From Nemophila menziesii (taxonomy: Eukaryota; Streptophyta; Magnoliopsida; Boraginales; Hydrophyllaceae), in the NCBI GenBank assembly GCA_029959085.1, contig JARWIR010000002.1, forward strand, positions 78,706,224 through 78,770,223: a stretch of 64,000 nt of DNA, given 5' to 3'. This document shows, piece after piece, positions 1-9,851 of this stretch. Position 1 is the stretch's first letter, and every line of letters begins with the position of its first letter. The position numbers and the translations under genes are program-made. A model generated the notes under the pieces. The model ran no database searches, was not told the origin of the DNA, and was given only the letters and a program-made list of their open reading frames with translations.

Positions 1-379
1 AATTCAAAATTGGGATCAAACTATTCTTCACCCAATAACCTAGGTACTGTGTAGGATGCTACCATAGAGGAAGGTATAGAGGAACGAGCGTGTTGATTAC
101 ACGATTCAACTAGTGTTGAGCTCATAGTACGGAGGTCACCAGGTTAGTTTCCCTACAATAAAGAATGGTTAAGTTAAAATGTTGTTGGCAATCCTTTACT
201 CGCATACTCCCCTGTTCTGTTTGTACAACAAACAACTATTTGAATATCTCCTAATAAAAGTAATAAAATTTGAGGCGGTTCCCCCACATTCCTCGCCCCA
301 AACAATAAATCTTGGTTTGGAATATTTCGATAGTAGTATCGTGATTTGCTACTTCCGTAGGACACTACTAGCTCAAACA

Positions 380-640
380 GGTGAGCTAGCTCAACTGGCC
401 AGGGCTTTGTCTCTCAACTAAGAGGTATATGGTTCAAATTCTAAAGATTGAATAAATTTAAGAAGGTTTAGAAAGTTGTTGGCCATGGCTCTGTTTCTCA
501 TCTATGAGGTCTAAGGTTTGGAAATCCTCCAGAACATGGGTAATCTTGGTATGACTTGTATGTGGGTTATGGTGGGGGAGGCAGTCATATTCCATGTGGG
601 ATTAGTCGGGTGTAAGCCCGAAACCCACGAATAAAATAAA
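380..640 (+). mobile_element. tRNA-derived SINE in copy A
   Basis: The head resembles a tRNA gene: an A-box-like TAGCTCAACTGG at 387-398 and a B-box-like GGTTCAAATTCT at 431-442, the usual spacing for an internal RNA polymerase III promoter. The tail around 590-640 contains GTGGGATTAGTCGGGTGTAAG followed by A-rich sequence, similar to the conserved 3' part of plant Au-type SINEs as I remember it. The equivalents are 28901-29158 in copy B and 53610-53868 (minus) in copy C. Because all three composite copies contain it, it inserted before the duplication. It is not a functional tRNA gene: no cloverleaf can be completed. Confidence 0.65.
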
Positions 641-770
641 GGCTCCATAAATCTTCATAATCTATATGTGTGCAATAAAATCTATGTGGAGATGTTTTTC
701 TTTTATTAATGACAAAGGGTTGTAAACTTGCGTGTTATTCTTGTAACCAATGCAAAATCAATAGAGCTTG

Positions 771-1726
771 GAAAATTGCATTGGAATGAATTATCATTAA
801 CTTTGAAAACAAATATATTATGTCTAACTAGTATCGGTAATGACGATAACATTATTATAGTTTACTTTGTGCCATCTAACAATTAATAGGGTATCTTACA
901 ATATTGTTGCAACTCGAGATCATCTATTTATTAACTAATTGTTTATGGAAATAAGTGTATAACCTATTTGATCTATTAGTAATTTACTAAAAAATGAAAA
1001 ACATTCGTCGCATGATTATTAATTTGTAATAAATGATTAACATATTAAAATAAGGATAATATTTCAAAGAATGACTACTATCTAAAACATCTAAATGAGA
1101 TACAAATTTTACTAATAGAACACGAAAGAAGTTAGTAGCTAAAATATTTTAAGTTTGTTAAAGTGTCAAAAATCAACTAATAGTGTATCGAGCTAGTGGA
1201 TGGAGAGAGCCATTTTAGGTGTGGAAGTTAACTACAAACAGGAGTGTGGAAAATGGCATTGGAATTAATTATTATTAACTTTGAAAACAAATATATTATG
1301 ACTAACTAGTATCGGTAATGACGACAACATTATTATAGTTTACTTTGTGCCATCTAACAATTAATAGAGCATCTTACAAAATTGTTGCAACTCTAGATCA
1401 TCTATCTATTAACTAATTGTTTATGAAATTAAGTGTATGACCTATTTGATCAATTATTAATTTACTAGAAAATGAAAAAGATTCGACGCATAATTATTAA
1501 TTTGTTATAAATGATAAACATAGTAAAATAATGATAATATTTCAAAGAACAACTAATAAATAAAACATCTAAATGAGATACAAATTTTACTAATAGATCA
1601 CAAAAGTAGTCAGTAGCTAAAACATTTTATGTTTGTTAAAGTGTCAAAAATCAACTAATAGTGTATCGAGCTAGTGGATGGTGAAAGCCATTTCAGGTGT
1701 GGAAGTTAACTACAAACAGAAGTGTG
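771..1726 (+). repeat. 478 bp tandem repeat, two units
   Basis: Unit 1 spans 771-1248 and unit 2 spans 1249-1726, each starting at GAAAATTGCATTGGAAT or a close variant and ending in GTGGAAGTTAACTACAAACA plus a short tail. The two units are the same length and largely identical. No coding potential is visible. The same unit is present three times in each of copies B and C. Confidence 0.85.
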
Positions 1727-2520
1727 GACTTTAGACACCATCGAGTGGGTGGTGAATTAGCAAGAGACATGCATGAAAGTTGGATATGATGGTTTATGGT
1801 GAGATTCGTGTTCACTTCTCCTTTGATCATGGATTTGATAACTTTATATGATGGATTAATTTTGGCAAGGGAACGTGGAGCGAATATCTTGTAGAGGTGG
1901 ATCCTTAAGAGTTTCTTAACATGTTGGACCAATCGGAACGTGGTAGATGATTGTTACCCGTAATGATCAAGGAGGCGCCATTCTTAGGAAAAAAGTTTTT
2001 GTTAGAGATCAAGAACATATGCCGAGAAACTCTTGTGTGCGCAAACTGTTTGGTTAGAGTAAAAACTTCCTAGAAGAGACATATAGAGACCAATAGTGAC
2101 CCACTAAACAAAATTTGACAAAAATAAAAAAATAATAACATATAATTGTATGAAAAAAATTAAAATTTGAACTTGAACAATGGTATATAATATATATTAC
2201 TAAAACCAAATACAATAATACTTTTTATTTTAAGTTTTAAATATTTTATAACACAAATTATGTAATTATGCGTCCAAAAAAATATCTTAGTTAAAATATA
2301 TATTTAAAACTAAAGTAACATAAAAATAATGCAGAAAGATTTATTTATATTTTGTAATCACTAAAAGAAGTCAGTTTTAGACAAAATTTAATGTAAAAAG
2401 TTTACTATATTTATAAAGTATGGATTTAAAAAAACATTATGAGTCTTTACGTAAATTTACAGTAGTATGATTTAGTAAATTGATTTTTTCATTAAAAATT
2501 CAAAAAAAAATATCATAACA

Positions 2521-2619
2521 GAACAACAAAATCAACGCCTCCAAGAAGTGAGAACCTTTGATGAATCAAAAATCGGTGTCAAAGGTTTAGTAGATTGGGG
2601 AGTCAAAATCGTCCACTAA
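2521..2619 (+). pseudogene. Captured 2OG-Fe(II) dioxygenase N-terminal exon (ACC-oxidase-homolog type)
   Basis: The plus-strand frame from 2521 is open for 32 codons and reads EVRTFDESKIGVKGLVDWGV before a TAA at 2617-2619. Plant '1-aminocyclopropane-1-carboxylate oxidase homolog' proteins (2-oxoglutarate/Fe(II)-dependent dioxygenases) carry a strikingly similar N-terminal block of the form E(L/V)KAFDETKAGVKGLVD(A/S)G. Only this DIOX_N-region piece is visible. The catalytic HxD...H core is absent, so it cannot be functional. It is antisense to the Helitron that contains it. The family call rests on motif memory, with no search run. Confidence 0.7.
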
Positions 2620-2658
2620 TACCCTTTCCCGGTGCATACCGGCCTGGAAACCAATCCC

Positions 2659-2884
2659 GATCTCAAAACCAAAATTACAAAAAATAATGGTTTTCTTAAA
2701 CTTGAAGGGTTTTCTTAGATGTTACCTTGATCATCGTGTGTAAAGTAATGGCTTTTTTCATTGAGGCAGAAGATCTCAAAACCAAAATTACAAAAAATAA
2801 TGATTTTCTTAAACTTGAAGGGTTTTCTTAGATGTTACCTTCATCATCGTGTGTAAATTAATGGCTTTTTCCATTGAGGCAGAA
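2659..2884. repeat. 113 bp tandem duplication inside Helitron fragment
   Basis: Two direct units, 2659-2771 and 2772-2884, both start with GATCTCAAAACCAAAATTAC and end with CATTGAGGCAGA. They differ at only a few positions, so the duplication is young relative to the surrounding decay. It follows directly after the captured dioxygenase exon and may derive from its flanking intron. Confidence 0.85.
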
Positions 2885-2997
2885 CACCTATAAAACTGAA
2901 AATCACTGTTGTTTGACTTTCGAGTTGTCCCATATATTTTTATTCTAGGACGATCCAGACCGTTGTTTGACTTTCGAGTTGTCCCATATAATATAGA

Positions 2998-3025
2998 CTA
3001 GGGATAACCCGTGCCCGAGGGGCAC
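2998..3025 (-). other. Helitron 3' terminus: hairpin plus CTAG
   Basis: A perfect 6 bp stem GTGCCC/GGGCAC with a 3-base loop lies at 3011-3025, and CTAG lies 9 bases further out at 2998-3001. Helitrons end in CTRR preceded by such a hairpin, which acts as the replication terminator. The next base outward on the minus strand is T, the expected target base, and it coincides with the start of the second Helitron's TC end. Confidence 0.8.
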
Positions 3026-3387
3026 TATTTAAAGACTGTATGATTATAATTATCAAAGAAACCTCACGAGTTTACGTAAATTTACAGTATTATAATTTAG
3101 TAAATTAATACGCAACATAAATTGATTTTGACAATAATCTCTATCCATTCGGTTGTAGTACTTATATTAACGTCTAAGAGTACAAATTATCTATACATAA
3201 TAAACCAAAAAAATTTTAACAACCTAAGAAAACATTAATAATCATAAAGATGATAAAAAATATAATCTAGTTTTTACAAAATATCCACCATAAAAATAAA
3301 CACATACAATTTAAGGAAATCTACACCATAATGTATAATAGAAAAACATTATCTAATAGAAAAACATATTATTAGAAAATCTCCACC

Positions 3388-3942
3388 CTAAAGAAAATAA
3401 AAAAAAATAATTTGAGGAAGCATCTGAACATCATCCAAGTCGTGCATATCTCTCATAACTCTACACCATGTGTTTACATCGACATGGATATATCTTCCAA
3501 TAACCGGAGCCGCAACAACAACCTGGTTATTTGAATATATTGAAGTTAGTGATCATGTGATGGATAATATGAATAGATCGTATGAAATAAAAAATATATG
3601 ATGAAATTTCATACCATATGATTATAATTCCATTTAGCTAATCGTTTTCCTTTTATCCAATCAAGACGTGCCTTCATCTTCCAATCCTATAAATATTACA
3701 ATTATTCAAGTTAAGTAATATAATGTTGATGATTTTATCAAATATAAAGTAAGCAAACAAATATGAATGACCTGTGGTGACTTGATGCAATATAAATCCT
3801 CCTCGTCACGTAATGTAATAGTAACATTTTTTGTCTAAAATTTCTTAACCTACGCATGAATGCAATGATATAGTATATTTGAACATGTGATGTTGATAAG
3901 AAATACATGACTTACGATACACTCGAGTTCCTTGTGATACTG
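3388..3942 (-). pseudogene. Captured multi-exon gene fragment, not recognised
   Basis: Read on the minus strand, four exon-like pieces line up with consensus splice signals: 3942-3916 (9 codons), 3834-3772 (21 codons), 3686-3615 (24 codons) and 3522-3391 (44 codons, stop at 3390-3388). Each junction has GT at the donor (for example GTAAGT after 3916, GTATGA after 3615) and AG at the acceptor. All introns fall between codons, so the frame stays open throughout. Recognisable blocks are TLRDEEDLYCIKSPQ, WIKGKRLAKWNYNHM and APVIGRYIHVDVNTWCRVM. I do not recognise the family. The pieces lie downstream of the helicase in the same orientation as the Helitron, which suggests capture of a host gene with its introns. 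Alternatively, this is part of a Helitron accessory gene. Confidence 0.55.
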
Positions 3943-4209
3943 CTAAAAATAAAATATATTAGTGAATGGTTACAACAATTAAAAAAATATGCCAAAAAAA
4001 AAGACTTAGTGCACGACTTTTAAAGATAGTCATTTCCTTTTTCTCACGATCTTCAACTCGGTCTATGTATTAGAAATGGAGAAAAATTCTTAGTAAGATA
4101 CTTTATTAATTAAATTTAGTATAATTTGAGAAAAATTCATAGTAAGTGACTATATTAATCTAATCTATTTAACCTAAAACAATACAATTGCATACCATCA
4201 ATAAGTTAA

Positions 4210-4975
4210 TTATATCAAAACTTCTGGATATACAATATTTGATGTTGTTTGATTATCATCAGAAGGAAGAAGGAGACTGATGTGATCATAATTTGTACAT
4301 CTCGATAATGCAACATATAATTGTCCATGGCTAAATACTGGGGTTCGTAAATCAATATTGACGTACTTCACAGATTGTCCTTGTGATTTGTTTATGGTCA
4401 TGGAAAAGGCCAACCGAATAGGAAATTGTCGTCTTGTCATTATAAACGGCACTTCTGATGAGGGAGGTGTTAATGATATTCGTGGAATGAACACCAAATT
4501 TCCGGATTTATCTCCTGATAATATTTTTGCTTCAATAACACGCGAAGAGAACCTGACCACCATCAATCTTATGCCATTACAAATTCCATCCTTAGGGTCA
4601 ATATTCCTCAACAACATGATGGGACACCCTACCTTCAACTCCAGCCTAAATGGAGGTAAACCACTTGGATTCAATGAGTTTAAATATTCATTTGGATATC
4701 AAGAAGTTATACTTTGATCCACATTATCCTCTTCAACCATTTTATCAGCAGCTAGATACGTCACCCCATCTCCTGGTAATTTATTTAATGCTGCATTGTT
4801 GATATCACTAACATCATCATTGCGTGCCGAAAGAATAGTTCGTTCATTCTAGTATACACTACTTGAGGTTCCATGGACATGCAAATCGGGATAAGTTGAT
4901 GATAATAGGCTATCTAAGTCATTGCATTTTCGAATTCTTGATGGGATATCTATAATTTCGTGTGGGTTAGATCCA
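4210..4975 (-). pseudogene. Helitron helicase, C-terminal part (PIF1-like), degraded
   Basis: On the minus strand, 4674-4210 encodes the end of a PIF1-family helicase: [19 protein letters not shown], then [12 protein letters not shown] (a conserved helicase motif) and GQLYVALSR near the C-terminus. These are the usual blocks at the end of plant Helitron helicases. Upstream, 4975-4690 continues the same domain (a [14 protein letters not shown] block) but is interrupted by stop codons just before 4690 and near 4850. The N-terminal half of the domain lies at 5221-6195 and is separated by about 240 bp of non-coding sequence. The enzyme would unwind DNA during rolling-circle transposition, but this copy cannot make a full protein. 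Confidence 0.8.
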
Positions 4976-5220
4976 ATCCATCATAATAAATAATTGATTA
5001 GATGTAAGGAATACGTAAAAATATTAACAAAAACTCAAATAACACAATTTCAGATATACCTGCATTACTTAGCAAATTCTGAATTCCCATTAATTGATTC
5101 GTTAAGAGGCATATTGACATCCAGTGTAAGTACGTCAATGTTTTTCCAAATGGGTGAACGTCTTAATGAAGCACCGACTGTTTGTTCGCGTACACCTTTA
5201 GTCACAATGGGTAAAATTTG

Positions 5221-6195
5221 TCAAAAATTACCTCCAAGAACAACTGTGTTACCCCCAAAGATTTTTTCATTTTCACATACATCTTGTAATGTTCGATCAA
5301 CAACTTCCACACAATTTCGACGTTGCATCGGAACCTCATCCCAAATTTTGAGTTTTGTTTGCCTCATCAATTCTGCCTGAAACGATTGTTTAGTAAATCC
5401 ACAAACTGAATCTTCTAAAATATTTAGCGGTATAGAAAATGTTGAATGTGCAGTTCGGCCTCCATTCAATAACAAAGATGCAATTCCAGATGAAGCTACA
5501 GTTATAACAGTATAACCTAAGCTCCGACATTTTGTTGAAATTGTGTTATACAAAAATGTCTCTCCTGTTCCAGCACCTCCATTCAAGAAAAAAGTTTCTC
5601 CCTTACTATGTATAGAGGAGTCCATGACTTTTTTGTAAGCGTGTTTTTGTGCATTATTAAGACGATCAACATTCAACTGTGCATCAATTTCTTGTGCTTC
5701 CCTCTGAAGCTGTTGATGTTCACAAATTAGTCTATTTCTCATTGGTGAACTCCAATTTGTATTCGATTGTGGCATTGGTTGAAAGTCGTCTAATCTTTTT
5801 CCCGATTTTATCAACATGGTATTCAAGAGATATAAGCAATAATCTTCCACTTCAGTTACAGTGGGTTGCAGAATACTATAAGATGTACGCAGCTTTGATG
5901 CAAGGTCATCACATATGTTATGAGGAAAATTTTTCCACAACTCATATGGATTTAATGGATAACAATGCATCGACACATGCACATGCGGTAGACCTCGTTT
6001 TTGAAACTCAATAGTCAAGACCTTTCCTACTTGTTTTCCGAATATCTTTTTTTCATAAATTTCTTTCAATAGTCGAGCTCTTTTTAACTCAAAAACTCGC
6101 GCCACTAAATCGAGCCTATCAGATACTTTCTGGTTTGGAAGCAAAGCTGATGTTATTTCAGGCCAGTTTGGATACGTTGGGCTAATACAACTCTA
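5221..6195 (-). pseudogene. Helitron Rep-helicase fusion with internal deletion
   Basis: The minus-strand frame is open for over 300 codons. It starts in the Rep nuclease: YPNWPEI at about 6175, then [10 protein letters not shown] and [11 protein letters not shown], the latter holding the HUH metal-binding pair. It then jumps into the region preceding the helicase ([21 protein letters not shown]), the Walker A loop GGAGTGET and the Walker B WDEVPM. Several hundred residues normally found between these parts, including the two catalytic tyrosines of Rep, are missing. The Walker A lysine is replaced by glutamate. Full plant Helitron proteins are about 1,400 residues, so this is a deleted, inactive copy. 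The frame appears to extend upstream of the first possible start to about 6195. Confidence 0.85.
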
Positions 6196-7320
6196 GATAA
6201 CACTATATTTCCTGGATCCTAATGTTCGTGATGAATCTAATGTTAAATTTATACTTGAAGGTTGTTGGAATTTTAAATAAATAGACATACTATAGTTTAT
6301 ATTGTACCATTTGGGAATTATTTCTCTTGGATTTCGATTTAACCGGGAGGTCGACCTTTTCTTTACCCTTTTTGTTTGTTATATCACAATCATGATGAAC
6401 AATATGATTTTTATTTAGATATATTTACCAAAATTTTAATTAATTTGTATAAATATAATTTTTAACGTACTTGGTCATTTTTTCTTTGGAGATTTAAATT
6501 TTGTTGTGCAAGTATCTGACCTCTATCATTCTCATCATGTATAACAATACCCTTATTTTTTAGGAAAAAGAATTCTACCTATGAATTTAATATAACATCT
6601 CTACTATAAAACACGTAAAATAAATAAACAATTTAGAAACAAAATAAATAAAATTTTGGTAACTAACTTGTTGATTATTTGGTTGAAAAGACGAATTGTT
6701 ATGAATATTACTTGTCTCTCCTTCATAATTTTTTTGCATGGTCTTCATTATTGTGTCTTGTGTATTTAATACATAATATAGCTCAACAAATTAATACATT
6801 AAAATAAAATAATTATCTTTCAAGAAGTATTAAAAAAATGTTAGAACCAGCTAATTAAAAATTCCAAAATAGTAATTAAATGGCACCTTAGTTATTAATT
6901 TGTATACTAATCCAATGTTTTTTTCTTACACTCTTTCATGCAAACATTCGCGTTTCATATAACCCCTTTTTCTCTCCGCCATTGTAACTCAATTATCACA
7001 AATCACCAGGTAGAAATCTATAATCCAATCCAGGGGTATAAGAGAAGTTATTATTCTCAACAAATTATAAACTAAGGTCTACCATTACTTGCTGACTGAG
7101 GTCACTGGTTGTGCGATGATTAATTTTAAATAAATTATCTAAATTTAAATCTTAATTATATAAAGGGCTTTGGTTAATTTAAGCAAACTACTTGCATTGT
7201 GGATAGCTTCAGGTGTATTATCCGGTTCGGGAGTTTTACAAGTGAAGTGTGCTTCTGCAATTTGTAAACCTTGAAATAAAGGTATTGTAGTGTGATTTAT
7301 TTTTATGATATATACTCTAG

Positions 7321-7433
7321 GATCAAAAAATTCCTCGACAGTCCTATAATTAACCCTTCATAGTAAATGTTTTACCCGTTCCAAAAGGTCCTGATCTGGT
7401 CATACACAAATCTACACACATTATACACATCTA
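7321..7433 (-). pseudogene. Captured kinesin-14 motor-domain fragment
   Basis: On the minus strand, 7433 onward reads [13 protein letters not shown], then in another frame [11 protein letters not shown], and then in a third frame [11 protein letters not shown]. Plant kinesin-14 motors contain the contiguous stretch [24 protein letters not shown] followed shortly by [11 protein letters not shown]. All three pieces occur in order with only small insertions or deletions between them, so this is a frameshifted relic of that P-loop region. It sits near the 5' end of the Helitron, a position where captured host exons are often found. The downstream frame stays open to about 7180 but I do not recognise that part. 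It is non-functional. Confidence 0.75.
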
Positions 7434-8479
7434 ATATTTAAGTAATATGAAGTGTAAATAAAAAAAATTGGAAAAAATCACGTAAAAGAACTTGTTATTC
7501 ACATAATAATTAACCAAAATTGAACCATAGATATCTATAATATTTGGGAAGAAGGTAACCTTCATCTGTACTCTTGTTGCCTCATATAAATTTGGGAGTT
7601 TTATTAGTTGTATCATTTGTGGATGGCAATGTGCAATTGCCTCATATAAAATAGATATTAAGGAAATTAATAAAAACACGTGGATGGTCAAGATCTATTT
7701 AAGAAGCCATATATTTTGGCTCTAGACTAATAATGGCCGTTATTTGACTTTCGAGTTGTGCCATATAATATAGATATAGATTATTTTTTTTTGTAACCAA
7801 ACCAAACCAAATCCAACCCACTGTTTTTATTTATAAATCATATTTGTCTTCTATTTTCACGCAACTAAACCCTATTAGCCGCCTCCTACAAATATACACA
7901 CATTAGCAACAATAGTAATAATTTTTAAACTCTCATCCTTCCTCTAGCTTCTGTATAACGTCACTCCATCTAGATCTGTAGATCATCTGAACCAATTTTT
8001 GTTTATTATCGACTATTTCTTTAGATTGATATCCATTTCATTTCAATTAGGGATTCTATGCCAAAAATTTGCAATCAGGTCTCTTCCATGGTTGTGAAGG
8101 TTTGTTTTACTATTTGTAATTTTAAAATTATTTGCATTGTTGTGTTATTTTAAAAAAGAAATTGAAAGAAAATATACTGAATTTACAAAATGCATTACAT
8201 ATGTATATTTACCACTTTTTAGATTGTATATTTTTTGTGCACATAGTTTCAATTTCTTTTGTGCATCAAAAGATTTAAGGTTGAGAAACTATAGAATTTT
8301 TTTTAAGTAAATGAATCATAACGAACTCAAACAAAGAGATTCCAAAAATTGAGTTAAATAGGTAAAATTTAGTGAATAAGATATATATATATTTTTCATT
8401 TGTAATATAAAATATATTAAAGTATCATTTTTTTTGAATCTGATTTTAACTAGCCTCTTATTAATGGGAAATCATAGAT

Positions 8480-8885
8480 CTCAAAGAAGAAGTCAAACGC
8501 AGATAATCAAGTCTGTGTTGTTAATGAAGTTTCTTATGAGCATTTGGAGTCTCGCGAGCTTTATGAGGGTACTATTAATGTTAGTAATGAAATGTATAGC
8601 TCTGAGTCATCACTTACTTTGCCTCAATCGGGACCCAACATTGAATAAGAATTTACCAATCAAGTGTCTGGGGAAAGTTGTATCGAAGAAACTTTTACCA
8701 AGGAGCAAAGTCCAGATCTTTTTAGCTACTTTAAAAACTCATCTCCGATGCTTGAAATCCCAAAAAAAAAAATTACAGTTTTTTACTTGAAGATGATAAC
8801 AAAACTAAAGAAAACTTGCCTTGGAGATGTTGATTCTGTAAACTTCCCCAGTAGAAGAAGAATGTGGATCTTATGCACTTTCTAA
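8480..8885 (+). pseudogene. Exon-like relic of unrecognised gene, copy A
   Basis: One plus-strand frame reads through blocks such as YEHLESRELYEGTINVSNEM and EQSPDLFSYFKNSSPMLEIP with one stop codon near 8647 and a homopolymer-A frameshift near 8765. The same blocks occur in copy B (31760-32260) and copy C (50390-50800, minus), each with different disabling mutations, which argues that the ancestral sequence was coding. An upstream leader and intron-like stretch (7930-8430) is also shared. The protein is acidic and hydrophilic with no motif I recognise. Confidence 0.45.
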
Positions 8886-9494
8886 AACTGAAAAATATTC
8901 AGTTAAAGAGGCTGTTATTTTTCATTTGTAATATTGAATATTATAAAGTCAATGAGGTTAATACTTTCTAAATAGGTTCATTGAGTAAACTATTTTATCT
9001 TCTTAAATTTAAATTTTTAATCTTTACGGATTGTATTTCATAAAAATTACTAGTTTCTTGTATTGTTGTTTATTATGATGAATAATGAAAGCTAGAAATC
9101 GGTGTAATAGCTGTTTTTAAAAAATAACTGATCTGGTGTTTATGATTTTTGTATTCATGTATTTTTGTAGTCATTATTATGTCTTTGGAAAGTATGTGAA
9201 GTGAGTTTTTCTTATATTTTCCATCTTTGTTAAATGACACAATTATCAATAATTTGTCTTCTATTTATACCTTTAGAGTATGAATAAAGTGAGTTTCCTT
9301 GTATTTTCCATCTTTGTTAAACGCCACAATGATCAATATTGTGTCTTCTATTTATGAATAATGGTGTATGTAGTTACAAGTATTAGTCCAATTTTTATGT
9401 ATTGCTTCTGCTAATTTTTATTTCAAGTTCAAATAAGCTGAATTACAAATTATAATAGTAAAAAAAATTAATTGTATATTCTTAAATTTGTTTT

Positions 9495-9730
9495 ATGACT
9501 TCTATCATGTCTTTGTGGTATAGCAGCGAGTCTACTGATTCAGACATATTAACAATGGGGAGTTGGCATATTTATACAATGGTATCCGTGGAAGAGAAGT
9601 ATCAGCATGGATTTATGTTGGCTGGTACAGATAGTTTGGGACATTCTATAAAAAGGATATCCCTAAAAAGTGTTTTCAATTTAGTCGTTATACTAATCTA
9701 GCTTTTTCATCTGGATTCAGTAGATAATAG
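9495..9730 (+). pseudogene. Second exon-like relic of the same gene, copy A
   Basis: Begins with a STDSDILTMGSWHIYTMVS block, also found in copies B (32830-33110) and C (49464-49730, minus) and, degraded, in D3 (62915-63100). In copy A about 165 bp that copies B and C retain is deleted, joining this block to the final exon region (CATGGATTTATGTTGG onwards). No known domain is recognised. The reading is an inference from conservation between copies. Confidence 0.35.
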
Positions 9731-9851
9731 ATAAAAGATGATTCAGATCTTCTAGCATCCTTAAATCATTCCACTAGAGATCTTAAATTATGAGTTCAAA
9801 TTAGGGGTGAGTATTTACTGAGTTGACCCGCTCAAAGAAAAGGAGCCTGAG

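Larger units (their letters stand above)
1..2420 (+). repeat. Composite repeat copy A, left part
   Basis: This stretch aligns by eye, base for base over long runs, with 28519-31380 (copy B, direct) and 51400-54240 (copy C, inverted). It carries a tRNA-derived SINE, a 478 bp tandem repeat, and then a block of about 650 bp shared with 40740-41230 (copy D2). No intact reading frame is present. The copy probably starts upstream of the window, because position 1 already matches the interior of copies B and C. It is interrupted at about 2420 by Helitron sequence and resumes at about 7781. The exact right border is uncertain by some tens of bases because the flank is AT-rich. Confidence 0.8.
2421..2997 (-). 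mobile_element. Second Helitron fragment, 5' end at 2997
   Basis: On the minus strand this piece begins TCTATATTATATGGGACAAC at 2997, matching the 5' end of the larger Helitron (TCTATATTATATGGCACAAC at 7774). Its left part (about 2447-2485) resembles the 3' subterminal region of the larger Helitron (about 3065-3105): both contain TTTACGTAAATTTACAGTA. A clear CTRR end with hairpin is not visible at the left, so the 3' terminus is lost or mutated. It holds a captured dioxygenase exon and a 113 bp tandem duplication. The 5'-end motif GACTTTCGAGTTGTCCCATATA occurs twice, near 2915 and 2970, suggesting a nested or duplicated end. Confidence 0.6.
2998..7774 (-). mobile_element. Helitron with decayed Rep/helicase and captured gene pieces
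   Basis: On the minus strand the element starts with TC at 7774 (TCTATATTATATGG) or, six bases outside, at 7780. It ends with CTAG at 3001-2998, preceded by a short hairpin, which is the classic Helitron 3' structure. The length is about 4.8 kb. From 5' to 3' it contains a kinesin motor relic (7321-7433), a Rep/helicase relic (5221-6195 and 4210-4975) and an unrecognised multi-exon gene relic (3388-3942). Helitrons replicate by rolling circle through a HUH Rep nuclease fused to a PIF1-type helicase. Here both domains are broken, so the element is no longer autonomous. It sits inside composite copy A; copies B and C lack it. Confidence 0.8.

Noticed and set aside
380..450. Possible tRNA gene (A-box and B-box-like sequences)
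   Set aside because: The cloverleaf cannot be completed, the same unit recurs with an A-rich tail in all three copies, and the 3' part matches SINE sequence. It is called a SINE head instead.
1693..1932. 79-codon minus-strand frame (and the related frame at 30917-31126)
   Set aside because: The frames in A and B cover different stretches and are not consistently open in A, B, C and D2. No domain. Treated as non-coding repeat.
4358..4717. 119-codon plus-strand open frame
   Set aside because: It is the complement of the helicase C-terminus, which shows clear family motifs on the minus strand.
5679..6014. 111-codon plus-strand open frame
   Set aside because: Antisense shadow of the Rep-helicase frame.
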